64,000 nucleotides of DNA from Aquidulcibacter paucihalophilus (GTDB taxonomy: Bacteria; Pseudomonadota; Alphaproteobacteria; Caulobacterales; Aquidulcibacteraceae): the NCBI RefSeq assembly GCF_002105465.1, contig NZ_NCSQ01000174.1:173069-237068 (forward strand), written 5' to 3'. Below are positions 9,379 to 18,178 of this stretch, piece by piece; within the stretch, counting starts at the first letter, position 1, and each line of letters begins with the position of its first letter. Position numbers and translations under genes: made by a program. Below the pieces are notes generated by a model. It made no database searches. It was given only the letters and a program-made list of their open reading frames with translations, and was not told the DNA's origin.

Positions 9379-9495
9379 GACAGTTACTCCTGGCGGACAA
9401 CCGCCTTGATCGAGAAGAAAATTGAACGCGCGCTGTTACAGAGCGCTTGGCTAAGAGTCAATCTCTGCGCGCAGGCCGAGACTGGGTTTGGCGAG

Positions 9496-12114
9496 CTAGA
9501 ACTGCTTTCTGAAACTCAACTCCACGGAACGACCACGCGGTGCCAACAAGGCCTTTTGATAGGCCTCAGGTGTATTGCCGGCAGAGTCGCGGACAATCTG
9601 GGCCGAGTCTGTTAGATTATCGACCCGGAGAATGAGGCGTGATCCCTTCAAGAAAGGTGCCTTTTTGACCCATTGCGGCCGCGCTTCAAAGTTCAAGAAG
9701 CCGCGTAGGTTGAAGGTGAGCTGATCGTCGAAATAGAGGTCTGTCGCACCTGGGACGCCGCTTGCGCTCGCGATGATTTTGCTTTCACCGCGCCATTCGC
9801 CAAAGGCCCGGAAGCCGATCCCCATATAGGACCATCCACCATTGAATTCGACCGTATGACGGCGCGATCCACCGCCATCGTCGACAGCCGCCCCGTCAAG
9901 CAGATCAAGCTTAGGCAGATTGGGGGCCAGAATGATGGAATCTTCCAGCTTGATGGAATGGAAAATCGAAATGCTCCAGCGGCCTGCTTGACCACCGGGT
10001 CCGCCGCCAAAGCCGCCGCCGCCAAAACCGCCGAAGAAGACGCCAGGCGGGGGACCGCCGCGTCCACCCCCGAAACCACCAAAGCCTCCCGGGCCACTCG
10101 CAGAAGGTGTTGACGATGGCGCAGAAGCGGTGCGCTGACCTGCTTGTTGATTGGGTCGATTAGGGGCTGCGGCAGGCACTTGCCCGTCGCCAGATTGCGG
10201 CCGGTTCGGGCTTGTGCTGGCGGCACCGCCTTGCAAAGGTGTTGTCGAGCTTGCGGGCGCCGGTGGCCTTTGCCCACCGCCAAAACCGATCGGGGGACCA
10301 CCTGCGCCACGCCCAATCTGGGGACCAAACCCTTTCGAGAAGGAAAATCCGTAACGCAAAATCGTGCTGTCGGCAGAGTCGTAATTGATGGGCCGTTGGT
10401 CAATTCCAGTTAGAACGCCCGCACTGTTGCGCTCAAACCGCCGGGGATAGGCCGCCTCAAGCGCCGGGGTCAGCAGAGGGAAGGAAGCGATTGTGTCTTC
10501 GCTGGTATTGACAGCATAGCTCAGCGTCAGATCGAGGCCTTCAAACTTGGCGGGCGAATAATTGACGCTGAAGGTGGTATCGGCTCGACTTTCGGCTTTG
10601 AGGGCCGAGTTTCCGCCACTGGTACGGTTTACCAATACGGTTTGGCCACTTTGGAAATCAAACACGGCAGAGCTTGGCGTGACGAGAACAGGATTGCCCA
10701 ATTGCTGGATGCTGGGTGCCGCCTCAGAGGCATCATAAGCAACAGACAGGCGCACAGTGCTAAGCGGGGACCAATTCACCCCGAGCCCTCCACCTTGCAG
10801 GCCGCCAAAATCCGACAAATCGGTATAGAAGCCATTCACACTCAAGCTCAGATCGCCAAAACTCTCGCCGAAGCCAGAGCGGCGGCTGGTGATCGGAATA
10901 GAGAGATTTCCGCGCCCGGTAACGTCACCGCGGCTGAGATTGGTGAAGGTGGTTAGGCCATTACGCACCGATTCTGACTCGAGCTGGCGATCTTGATAGC
11001 CAATGCGGAACGACCCACGGATTGGGCCGGCTGGCACATCAATCATTGGGCCAGTGGTGTTGTAAATAACCTCATAAACGGTCGCGGTGGAATTGGCCGT
11101 TTGCGCGGCTGCCAAAGGCGAAACGGTTCTGGTGTCCGACTTGGTTTGATCGGCAGAGCCTGTGGCCGTCCACTGCCAGCCATCTGTTGTGCCATTGACG
11201 GTCACGGCAGCGCGCGACGTGTCAATCTGCGAATTGCGCTGAATGAATGCATTGGCAACGGGCAGCCCTGTTGGGCTTACCGCGAGACCCAAACGACTTT
11301 GACTTTCATTGGAATCAAAACGGAGGTCAAATGTCGCCCCCATCGACTTGCCAAAATTGCGATTATAGCTGATCCCGAGTTCAGCTGCCTGTGTTTCGGG
11401 CACTAAAGTCCGGAAAGCCGTGCTCGTCGGCGATGCAGCGCGACGGACACCACGATCGGCCTCCGTAACGCCATTCTGACTGGACACTTCGCTATTGATT
11501 GACAGACGGCCCTTAGCCCCGATGCTCAAAAGACCCAGTTCAACCTCACCGCGGGATTGCTCGCCCTCTGCGGCGGTGCCAGCGGTGAGCTCTGTGGTAA
11601 TCGCGCGAAAATTATCTTTCAGAATGAAGTTGATAACCCGCTGATCTGCCGAATAGCCATATTGCAGGGCCGTAGCTTCCGGGAAGATCTCCACCCGCAA
11701 AATGGCTTCTGAGGCAAGGCCTTGGACATCGCGGAAACTACCGATCCTTCGACCATTCAGCAGAATAACGGGCGGGCCACTGCCGCGCCCGCGACCAGAA
11801 CCAGCACGCGGACCCAAAGCCGCCAAGACTTCAGCAATGTTTGATGCACCAAGCGCGGTGATTTCAACTGGGTCCAAGGTCGTTTCAGGCACAGCATCGC
11901 CGGGGACAGAGTTTGGGCCGCGCTGGGCACGCACCACGATTTCCTCAACCGGTTGCTCATCTTCGGTCACCGGCTGATCCACCGGCTGCGAGGTAACGGG
12001 CACCGCGGTTGCATTTGCAGGCTGAACCGTCGCGACCTGGGCCAGGGAGGGCGTTGCTAATGCCAAAGGCAAAAGCGCAGCTGCGCTGCTTAAGAGTGCC
12101 AATCGAATGGACAT
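9496..12114 (-). CDS. TonB-dependent outer-membrane receptor with glycine-rich insert
   Basis: About 872 residues from ATG 12114, where a clear signal peptide begins (MSIRLALLSSAAALLPLALA, cleavage near SLAQ). An upstream TTG at 12150 would add 12 residues. It has a TonB-box-like stretch EEIVVRAQR, a plug domain (PPVILLNGRRIGSF, Y-S-A-D-Q-R-V-I-N-F), then a long beta-barrel ending in ELSFRKQF with terminal Phe as in outer-membrane proteins. About residues 597-711 are a Gly/Pro/Ser/Asn-rich low-complexity segment inside the barrel region. Family members import siderophores, vitamins or sugars using TonB energy. No neighbour reveals the substrate. Confidence 0.85.
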   Translation of the reverse strand: MSIRLALLSSAAALLPLALATPSLAQVATVQPANATAVPVTSQPVDQPVTEDEQPVEEIVVRAQRGPNSVPGDAVPETTLDPVEITALGASNIAEVLAALGPRAGSGRGRGSGPPVILLNGRRIGSFRDVQGLASEAILRVEIFPEATALQYGYSADQRVINFILKDNFRAITTELTAGTAAEGEQSRGEVELGLLSIGAKGRLSINSEVSSQNGVTEADRGVRRAASPTSTAFRTLVPETQAAELGISYNRNFGKSMGATFDLRFDSNESQSRLGLAVSPTGLPVANAFIQRNSQIDTSRAAVTVNGTTDGWQWTATGSADQTKSDTRTVSPLAAAQTANSTATVYEVIYNTTGPMIDVPAGPIRGSFRIGYQDRQLESESVRNGLTTFTNLSRGDVTGRGNLSIPITSRRSGFGESFGDLSLSVNGFYTDLSDFGGLQGGGLGVNWSPLSTVRLSVAYDASEAAPSIQQLGNPVLVTPSSAVFDFQSGQTVLVNRTSGGNSALKAESRADTTFSVNYSPAKFEGLDLTLSYAVNTSEDTIASFPLLTPALEAAYPRRFERNSAGVLTGIDQRPINYDSADSTILRYGFSFSKGFGPQIGRGAGGPPIGFGGGQRPPAPASSTTPLQGGAASTSPNRPQSGDGQVPAAAPNRPNQQAGQRTASAPSSTPSASGPGGFGGFGGGRGGPPPGVFFGGFGGGGFGGGPGGQAGRWSISIFHSIKLEDSIILAPNLPKLDLLDGAAVDDGGGSRRHTVEFNGGWSYMGIGFRAFGEWRGESKIIASASGVPGATDLYFDDQLTFNLRGFLNFEARPQWVKKAPFLKGSRLILRVDNLTDSAQIVRDSAGNTPEAYQKALLAPRGRSVELSFRKQF

Positions 12115-12274
12115 CGGGGGGAGACCTATACTTCTTGTTAGACGGCCCAAGGCCAGCCAGTTGGATTTTTGCTTAACGCGTTGAACGTGCCTATACGTTT
12201 ATTCCGTCGCATAAGATGATGACAAAGTTGTTATAGCTGACATATCGCCCTTTTGGGGACCAAATCACCCAAAG

Positions 12275-12308
12275 TGCAGCCCTGACTCGGTCTTCATATA
12301 GGGCTGCA
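12275..12308 (+). promoter_or_regulatory. Leader hairpin before the P-loop protein
   Basis: Two perfect 9-base arms, TGCAGCCCT and AGGGCTGCA, are separated by 16 bases. The right arm ends 15 bp before the ATG at 12324. In RNA the stem would sit directly upstream of the ribosome-binding region, so it may influence translation or end a short leader. It has no U-run. Confidence 0.4.
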
Positions 12309-12323
12309 ATCTCGAGCTGAAAG

Positions 12324-12998
12324 ATGATGGGCAGATTCAACCGACAGATTCTATTGATAGAGGGCCCGATCGGTGCCGGAAAAACCAGCTTGGCCATGCG
12401 CGTGGCGCATGATCTTGAAGCTAAAGGAAAAGAAGCACGCGCCTATCTCGAATTTGACCCGGATCATCCAATCCGTACCGAACAGGTGGATCGATTGTCC
12501 GGCCATGAACCAGAACCCAAAGCCTATGGGCTTGAGCCGTGGGCGCGCCTCGCGGCACATGGTATCGTTCATCGTGGGATCACACTTTTAGATGCAACCC
12601 TGATCCAAAACACCTTGCTACCCGCCTTTGCCGCTGGCCTGCCCGACACACATATCCGACAGCTTGCGTCCACACGCTTGACCGCCTTGGCTAAGGTCAA
12701 ACCGTTGATCGTCTATCTGCATGTAGACGATATGGCCGCTCACCTCAAAAGCCTATATGAGTTGAGCAGGCCGGATTGGTCGGCCCAGAATTTGGCTTGG
12801 ATTGCCGGCACCGAATGGGCGAGGGTCAGGCGACAAACCGGCATGACGGCCTTGATTGGCTTTCATGAAGCTTGGCAGAGCTGGGTGGAGGCTTGGCTGG
12901 CTGAACAGGGGGAAGCAAGCTTGGTTCTCCCCGCCCTCAGCGCCGAGAACGCTATCTTAAGCCAACTTGTTTTGAATCATGCAGCTAAAGCCAGCTAA
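12324..12998 (+). CDS. P-loop NTPase/kinase-like protein of unknown role
   Basis: A 224-residue soluble protein with an N-terminal beta strand and Walker A motif (IEGPIGAGKTS, residues 12-22). The fold and size resemble small-molecule or nucleoside kinases. An EFDPDHPI stretch follows at about residue 44, and an ALAKVKPLIVYLHVDD segment near residue 130 looks like a Walker-B-type strand. I cannot assign a substrate. Start is ATG 12324, with a second ATG directly after it; GAAAG precedes. It is divergent from the TonB receptor and 90 bp before sdhC, and looks independently transcribed behind the leader hairpin. Confidence 0.7.
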   Translation: MMGRFNRQILLIEGPIGAGKTSLAMRVAHDLEAKGKEARAYLEFDPDHPIRTEQVDRLSGHEPEPKAYGLEPWARLAAHGIVHRGITLLDATLIQNTLLPAFAAGLPDTHIRQLASTRLTALAKVKPLIVYLHVDDMAAHLKSLYELSRPDWSAQNLAWIAGTEWARVRRQTGMTALIGFHEAWQSWVEAWLAEQGEASLVLPALSAENAILSQLVLNHAAKAS

Positions 12999-13088
12999 AT
13001 GAAGCTGTTTTTCCACTTCTCCTGACGAGAAACGTTGACGAAGCGGTCGCTCTCTTCCATGTCACACAGACATTTTCTGGGGATGAGC

Positions 13089-13484
13089 ATGGCAGGTCCA
13101 CAAGCACACGATAAGCGGCCATTGTCGCCACACCTGCAAGTCTGGCGTTGGCACGTGACGATGGCGACATCGATTTTCCACCGGGCATCTGGGGTCGCTC
13201 TCTATTTGGGCGCTATGGTCCTAACAGCTTGGGTTGTGGCATTGGCAAGCGGCCCAGCGGCCTACACAGACTTCATGTCATTTTTGATGAACCCACTATG
13301 TTTAGTGATCCTGTTCGGGATTACGGCCGCCGCCTGTTATCACTTGGCAAACGGCATACGTCACCTAGCTTGGGACGCTGGCAAAGGGTTTGACCCCAAG
13401 GTTTCAACCGCGACCGGATGGGCCACCATCATTGCTGGCGCTGTTGGGGCTGTTTTGGTTTTTGCGCTTGCATTTTTGGCTTAG
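13089..13484 (+). CDS. sdhC: Succinate dehydrogenase cytochrome b556 subunit
   Basis: 131 residues with three membrane helices. SIFHRASG is the quinone/heme-side signature, and the His in YHLANGIRHL is the usual heme b ligand region. It anchors the SdhAB catalytic part to the inner membrane and passes electrons to ubiquinone. The start ATG 13089 is chosen because GGGGATGA lies at good spacing; ATG 13083 is an alternative. It is first of sdhC-sdhD-sdhA, 9 bp before sdhD. Confidence 0.93.
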   Translation: MAGPQAHDKRPLSPHLQVWRWHVTMATSIFHRASGVALYLGAMVLTAWVVALASGPAAYTDFMSFLMNPLCLVILFGITAAACYHLANGIRHLAWDAGKGFDPKVSTATGWATIIAGAVGAVLVFALAFLA

Positions 13485-13493
13485 GGGGAGACG

Positions 13494-13880
13494 ATGAACC
13501 ACTCTTTACGTACGCCGCTATCGCGCGCTCGTGGTCTTGGATCCGCCAAGCATGGCGTCGGCCACTTTATCCAGCAGCGCGCAACCGCGATTTTCTTGGC
13601 CGTCCTGCTGCCTTGGTTCGCCTTGTCAGTGCTTTTGGGCACCGATGGTAGCTATGACAGTGTGGTGGGCTGGCTGAAGCACCCATTGAACGCTGCGGGG
13701 ACTGCTCTCCTAGTCCTCACTGGACTGTTCCATATGCGTCTTGGCATGCAAGTGGTAATCGAAGACTATATCACGGGCGCTGTTGCCCGCACTGTATCTT
13801 TGCTCGCCAACACAGCCATCCCCGCTATCTTAGCTGTTATCGCGATCCTTTCGGTCGCCAAAGTATTCGTTGGAGCTTAA
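13494..13880 (+). CDS. sdhD: Succinate dehydrogenase membrane anchor subunit
   Basis: 128 residues with three predicted membrane helices. [15 protein letters not shown] opens the first helix, and [16 protein letters not shown] holds the conserved His/Arg/Asp region of SdhD. It forms the membrane part of complex II with SdhC. GGGGGAGA precedes ATG 13494. It sits between sdhC and sdhA with tight spacing, so all three should be co-transcribed. Confidence 0.92.
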   Translation: MNHSLRTPLSRARGLGSAKHGVGHFIQQRATAIFLAVLLPWFALSVLLGTDGSYDSVVGWLKHPLNAAGTALLVLTGLFHMRLGMQVVIEDYITGAVARTVSLLANTAIPAILAVIAILSVAKVFVGA

Positions 13881-13884
13881 GCCC

Positions 13885-15678
13885 ATGACGGCCGACTATC
13901 AGTGGAATGACCATACTTTCGATGTCGTTGTTGTAGGTGCGGGTGGTTCTGGTTTGCGCGCCGCTCTGGGTGCTGCACAAGCCGGTTTGAAGACCGCCTG
14001 TATCTCGAAGGTCTTCCCAACCCGCTCACACACCGTTGCGGCGCAAGGTGGTATCTCGGCGGCTCTTGGCAATATGGGCGAAGATGATTGGCGTTGGCAC
14101 ATGTTTGACACCGTCAAGGGGTCGGATTGGCTGGGCGACCAGGATTCGATTGAATATCTAACGCGCAATGCTCCCGCCGCCGTTTATGAGCTGGAGCATT
14201 GGGGTGTGCCCTTCTCGCGCACGGAAGACGGCAAGATTTATCAGCGCGCCTTTGGTGGCATGACCCGCAATTATGGGGAAGCACCCGTCCAACGCACCTG
14301 TGCTGCGGCGGACCGCACCGGCCACGCCATCTTGCACACCCTCTATGGCAACTCCCTGAAATATGACGTCGAATTCTTCATTGAGTATTTCGCCCTTGAT
14401 CTGATCATGGATGAAACCGGCGCGTGTATCGGTGTTACAGCGTGGGAATTGGCGACCGGCAAGCTGCACCGTTTCCGCGCGCAGCGCACCGTTCTGGCCA
14501 CGGGCGGCTATGGCCGGGCCTATTTCAGCTGCACCAGCGCCCACACCTGCACCGGTGACGGCAATGCGATGGTTCTTCGGGCGGGTCTGCCCTTGCAAGA
14601 CATGGAATTTGTGCAATTCCACCCAACCGGCATTTATGGCGCAGGCTGCTTGATCACCGAAGGGGCACGAGGCGAAGGTGGGTATCTGACCAATTCAGAA
14701 GGCGAACGCTTCATGGAGCGCTATGCCCCAACGGTGAAGGACCTAGCCCCACGTGACATGGTCTCGCGCGCGATGACAATGGAAATCCGTGAAGGCCGCG
14801 GCGTGGGCCCTGGCAAGGACCATATCCACCTACATCTCGACCATTTGGACCCTGCTATTCTGGCCCAGCGCCTGCCCGGCATCTCGGAAAGCGCCAAGGT
14901 GTTTGCGGGCGTAGACGTCACGAAGGAGCCGATCCCGGTTCTGCCGACCGTGCACTATAATATGGGCGGCATCCCAACCAATTATCATGGCGAAGTGCTG
15001 ACCAAGGTTGGTGGGGACCCAGATCAGGTTGTACCAGGCCTGATGGCCGTCGGCGAAGCAGCCTGTGTGTCTGTACATGGGGCAAACCGTTTAGGCTCTA
15101 ACTCACTGATCGACTTGGTGGTGTTTGGCCGTGCTGTTGGCCTGCGCTGTGGCGAGACGGTTCAGTCTGGGGCCCGTCAGCCCGAAATCACCAATGCCAT
15201 GACGGATAGCCATTTGGCGCGTCTTGATCGCTTCCGCCAGGCCAAGGGCGGCACGCCCACTGCGGCTCTGCGCCTGCAAATGCAAAAGGTGATGCAGAAC
15301 CATTGCGCCGTTTACCGCGAAGGCCAAACCTTGGACGAAGGCTGTAAGGAGATGGACAAGGTCTTCTCTGGCGCACCTGACATTGCCATCACCGACCGCT
15401 CCATGATCTGGAACTCAGACCTCGCTGAAGCTATGGAATTCGACAATTTGTTGAGCCAAGCCATGGTGACCATGTATGGTGCTGCCAACCGGACCGAAAG
15501 CCGGGGTGCCCATGCGCGCGAAGACTATGCCGATCGCGACGACGTCAATTGGATGAAGCACACATTGACCTGGTATGATGAGGCCACCGGCTCGGTCAAA
15601 ATCGACTATCGTCCGGTGCACATGAACACCATGAGCAACGACGTCGCGACGATTCCACCAAAGCTGCGGGTTTATTGA
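13885..15678 (+). CDS. sdhA: Succinate dehydrogenase flavoprotein subunit
   Basis: 597 residues from ATG 13885, which follows the sdhD stop by 4 bp with GGAG upstream. It oxidises succinate to fumarate using covalently bound FAD. The Rossmann motif [15 protein letters not shown], the covalent-flavin His in [11 protein letters not shown], the substrate-site HPTGIYG and the active Arg region RGEGGYL are all present. Full length for the family. sdhB, encoding the iron-sulfur subunit, normally follows but is absent here and elsewhere in the window. Confidence 0.96.
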   Translation: MTADYQWNDHTFDVVVVGAGGSGLRAALGAAQAGLKTACISKVFPTRSHTVAAQGGISAALGNMGEDDWRWHMFDTVKGSDWLGDQDSIEYLTRNAPAAVYELEHWGVPFSRTEDGKIYQRAFGGMTRNYGEAPVQRTCAAADRTGHAILHTLYGNSLKYDVEFFIEYFALDLIMDETGACIGVTAWELATGKLHRFRAQRTVLATGGYGRAYFSCTSAHTCTGDGNAMVLRAGLPLQDMEFVQFHPTGIYGAGCLITEGARGEGGYLTNSEGERFMERYAPTVKDLAPRDMVSRAMTMEIREGRGVGPGKDHIHLHLDHLDPAILAQRLPGISESAKVFAGVDVTKEPIPVLPTVHYNMGGIPTNYHGEVLTKVGGDPDQVVPGLMAVGEAACVSVHGANRLGSNSLIDLVVFGRAVGLRCGETVQSGARQPEITNAMTDSHLARLDRFRQAKGGTPTAALRLQMQKVMQNHCAVYREGQTLDEGCKEMDKVFSGAPDIAITDRSMIWNSDLAEAMEFDNLLSQAMVTMYGAANRTESRGAHAREDYADRDDVNWMKHTLTWYDEATGSVKIDYRPVHMNTMSNDVATIPPKLRVY

Positions 15679-15698
15679 GATAGTTTTGGGAAGCGTTG

Positions 15699-16868
15699 AT
15701 GCAGACCAAATGGATGAAGCGATTAGCTTTTTCCGTGGCTGTCGTGCTGACCTTGATTGTGGTTTTCTGCGTTTTTGCCGTGTGGTACATCTGGCAGAGG
15801 CCGCCGCCGGTGGCAAGCGGCACGGAACCGAAGGAGGCGCGTTATCTTTCAGTAGAAGGCGTTGGCCGCGTCGCCTATTGGAAGATCAACGCCACAGCAC
15901 CTTATAAGGCCTCGACTCCCATTCTGTACCTCGAGGGAGGACCAGGCATTGGCATTTCAAAGGAAAAAATTAGTAGCTTATCAAAGCTGTTTCCTGATTT
16001 TGATATCTATTTTCTGGACCAGATTGGCGTTGGGGCTTCGGATCGGCTGGCACAAAGGCAATTAACTCTCGAAAACAGCATCAAGTCCATTCAGAAATTT
16101 TCAAAAGATATCATTCGACAGCCAGTAATTCTCTTCGGTGGGAGTTGGGGGGCGGGCATTGCGACCAGAGTCGCTATTGCTCACCCAGAAATCGTTCAGG
16201 GCTTAGTACTTGTTTCGCCAATCTCGCTGCCCGAAACGTGTGGGGCGGCACAATCGCCGATTACGAAGGATTGTCTTCGGTATAGAATTCCCAAGTTCGA
16301 GCTTTCGCTTGAGCCACAGCCTTTAACTCGCTTAGAACCAGGACCACACGCGCCCTCCGTACAAGTTAGCCGCCCGCTACCAGACTTTGTCCCCACAGGC
16401 CGGGCGACGGCCCCGATTGATCGTCTGTGGCTCGCATATATGATCGCGCCAATATCGCCATGGCTCTCGGAGAAAATAATCCCGCTTTCGGAACGAAAGC
16501 AGTGGGAAATAGACGGACAAAGTTATGAAGTGAACTTAGTGCTTAAGCGTCAGCATGTGCAGGCACCAATTGTCGCTTCCAATGCAAATGAAACTTTGCC
16601 CGTCCTATTGCTGCGTGGTGAGTATGATTTTGTGCCCTTAAGGGAGGTTGGGGGATATCAGTTATTGTTACCAAATTCTCGCTTCATTGAGTTTAAAAAG
16701 GAAACGCACGACTTAAACTTGGAGAGCTGCGCCGTCCTCTTGGAACTAAGGCGCTTCTTGGCGAAGCACGCAGGGAGTAAAGAGCCAGCGTCATGCGTCA
16801 ATCGATTGGTTCCTGTACACAACGTTCCTGATGCCTACACAATGCAAACTAGGTTGAAGCTTGATTGA
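15699..16868 (+). CDS. Membrane-anchored alpha/beta hydrolase (proline-iminopeptidase-like)
   Basis: 389 residues from ATG 15699, 20 bp after sdhA. An N-terminal membrane segment (about residues 8-30) is followed by a hydrolase domain with the oxyanion motif EGGPGIG, nucleophile Ser in GGSWGAG, a candidate acid Asp in RGEYDFV and a candidate His in KETHDLN. Proline iminopeptidases and prolyl oligopeptidase relatives share GGPG and GGSWG. The substrate is unknown. The gene is AT-richer and uses more A/T-ending codons than the sdh genes, which suggests later arrival. It occupies the slot where sdhB is expected. Confidence 0.75.
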   Translation: MQTKWMKRLAFSVAVVLTLIVVFCVFAVWYIWQRPPPVASGTEPKEARYLSVEGVGRVAYWKINATAPYKASTPILYLEGGPGIGISKEKISSLSKLFPDFDIYFLDQIGVGASDRLAQRQLTLENSIKSIQKFSKDIIRQPVILFGGSWGAGIATRVAIAHPEIVQGLVLVSPISLPETCGAAQSPITKDCLRYRIPKFELSLEPQPLTRLEPGPHAPSVQVSRPLPDFVPTGRATAPIDRLWLAYMIAPISPWLSEKIIPLSERKQWEIDGQSYEVNLVLKRQHVQAPIVASNANETLPVLLLRGEYDFVPLREVGGYQLLLPNSRFIEFKKETHDLNLESCAVLLELRRFLAKHAGSKEPASCVNRLVPVHNVPDAYTMQTRLKLD

Positions 16869-16878
16869 TTAGCACCAT

Positions 16879-16901
16879 CCCTACCCCCGCTCATCCTTGG
16901 G
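16879..16901. repeat. 23-bp direct repeat, left copy (copy of the lrp 3' end)
   Basis: Identical over 23 bp to 18156-18178. Read on the minus strand both encode PKDERG and a stop, the C-terminus of the Lrp-family gene whose real end is the right copy. Here the sequence is a stray remnant 10 bp after the hydrolase stop. The pair brackets the cassette of three minus-strand genes. Confidence 0.8.
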
Positions 16902-16912
16902 AAAGTGAGTTT

Positions 16913-17236
16913 CTACGCGTTCGTCGTTGCCCGCAGACCAATTGCGCCGCCCAAGACCATGACAACGAACAAATATTGGACTGCGCTTAGCTTCTCGCCA
17001 AACGCGAAGACCCCAATGGCCGCTGCAGCTACAATGCCAACACCAGCCCAAATGGCATAGACGATACCGACTGGGAGTGCCTTCATGGCCGGAGCTAAGA
17101 ACCAGAAGCACGAAGAATAGCAAAAGATCGACAACGCACCCCAGTGCCACTTTTCAAAGCCATTGGATAATTTGAGCAAGAAGGTGCCTGTCACTTCAAG
17201 CGCAATCGCACAGGCTAAAAATATCCACGCATTCAT
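16913..17236 (-). CDS. Small multidrug resistance (SMR) family transporter
   Basis: 107 residues with four membrane helices and the essential Glu14 in AIALEVTG, the proton/drug coupling residue of EmrE-type pumps. YAIWAGVG in helix 3 matches the drug-export branch rather than the guanidinium-export (Gdx/SugE) branch, so export of cationic toxic compounds is likely. Its start overlaps the upstream regulator stop by ATGA, so it is last in a tightly coupled three-gene operon. The gene ends just before the left direct repeat. Confidence 0.85.
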   Translation of the reverse strand: MNAWIFLACAIALEVTGTFLLKLSNGFEKWHWGALSIFCYSSCFWFLAPAMKALPVGIVYAIWAGVGIVAAAAIGVFAFGEKLSAVQYLFVVMVLGGAIGLRATTNA

Positions 17237-17544
17237 GTTTCAATCTCCTGGGCCTTTTGACTGGTTTGGATAATCTCTTCAAGGAAGGCGACATGTTCAC
17301 GAAACGCCAGCCTTCCCGACGCAGTTAGAGCGACCCAAGTTCGCGTTCGGCGGCCAATGATCTCCTTTGAAATCGAGATGAGACCAGCTTTCTCAAGCGT
17401 TACTAAGTGAGAACCCAGGTTACCGTCTGTGGCACCACTGATCGCTTTCAAGGTTGCGAAATCTAATGGCTCTGGATCGCTGTCAAGCGCAGCCATAATC
17501 CTGAGCCGATGTTGCTGATGTATGATTTCGTGACACTGTTTCAT
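17233..17544 (-). CDS. Winged-helix transcriptional regulator (MarR/ArsR-like)
   Basis: 103 residues from ATG 17544. This start is chosen because it gives an ATGA overlap with the upstream membrane-protein gene and begins right at the domain. The fold is a winged helix: HQQHRLRIMAALDSD, ISGATDGNLGSHLVTLEKAGLI as recognition helix, and GRRTRTWVALTASG as the wing. It resembles the short HTH regulators found beside small membrane-protein genes. It probably represses its own operon through the paired inverted repeats at 18067-18102. Confidence 0.8.
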   Translation of the reverse strand: MKQCHEIIHQQHRLRIMAALDSDPEPLDFATLKAISGATDGNLGSHLVTLEKAGLISISKEIIGRRTRTWVALTASGRLAFREHVAFLEEIIQTSQKAQEIET

Positions 17545-18062
17545 GGTCGACGTATCGAGACACCACCAAGTATAAGCGCAACGCCGCCGCCAAGCGCCAA
17601 AGCCAAGTAAAGCCATTGGGGCACCAGCCACCACCCCACACATGCCGAGATCAGCACCAGTGCAGCGAGCACCCAAAAGCGCTTGCCTGACCAAATTCCA
17701 AGGATTGCGTAAGCTGCCGATAATGCCAATCCGAATATCATGGCTGCCGTTGGCTGGGTCGCCTTGGTGACCACCAAGACAAGACATATGCACAAAACGG
17801 CCACCACCCAAGTAGCCAAAGCGCGGAAGTCCTCAGGCTTTGGCGGTCTAGTGAATGTCCAGGCGAAGGCCCCAAGCCAGCCGACTATCCAAACATAAGG
17901 TGCTGCAGCTGGGAAAATCGACTGCGCACCAAAGCCAAGAAGCCAAACGACCCCCCAAGCAGAGATAATGGAGCCCATGCCACGGTAATTCCGAAGCTCA
18001 GACGTCTTCCGACGTGCAATCGCCACGTCGTTCAAAATTTCAAGCGCTTTTTTCTTGTCCAT
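17541..18062 (-). CDS. Membrane protein of unknown function
   Basis: 173 residues from ATG 18062. A short charged N-terminal helix (MDKKKALEILNDVAIARRK) is followed by five or so membrane helices. No enzymatic motif is visible. It is first in the membrane protein, regulator, SMR operon, each pair overlapping by ATGA. The closest pattern I know is the small integral-membrane partners of winged-helix regulators; role in sensing or resistance is unproven. Confidence 0.7.
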   Translation of the reverse strand: MDKKKALEILNDVAIARRKTSELRNYRGMGSIISAWGVVWLLGFGAQSIFPAAAPYVWIVGWLGAFAWTFTRPPKPEDFRALATWVVAVLCICLVLVVTKATQPTAAMIFGLALSAAYAILGIWSGKRFWVLAALVLISACVGWWLVPQWLYLALALGGGVALILGGVSIRRP

Positions 18063-18066
18063 GATT

Positions 18067-18102
18067 ACTCTGTACCACAGAGTTAACTCTGCACAACAGA
18101 GC
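18067..18102 (-). promoter_or_regulatory. Tandem operator-like inverted repeats
   Basis: Two inverted repeats with the same arms sit 19 bp apart: ACTCTG-N5-CAGAGT (18067-18083, perfect) and ACTCTG-N5-CAGAGC (18086-18102, one mismatch). They begin 5 bp upstream of the membrane-protein start codon. Same-face spacing of about two helical turns is what two bound dimers would need. The encoded winged-helix protein is the natural candidate. Confidence 0.65.
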
Positions 18103-18155
18103 ATCACATCAAATTGATCTCCGTTTACGGAAGATAATCTGGAGCCACAGCATCC

Positions 18156-18178
18156 CCCTACCCCCGCTCATCCTTGGG
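18156..18178. repeat. 23-bp direct repeat, right copy (real end of lrp-family gene)
   Basis: Identical to 16879-16901. It contains the final codons (PKDERG) and the stop of the Lrp-family gene on the minus strand. Start-to-start distance between copies is 1277 bp. Confidence 0.8.

Noticed and set aside
16881..17150. An open frame ending in PKDERG next to the SMR gene
   Set aside because: It overlaps the SMR gene in another frame; the ending only reflects the 23-bp repeat copied from the lrp gene end.
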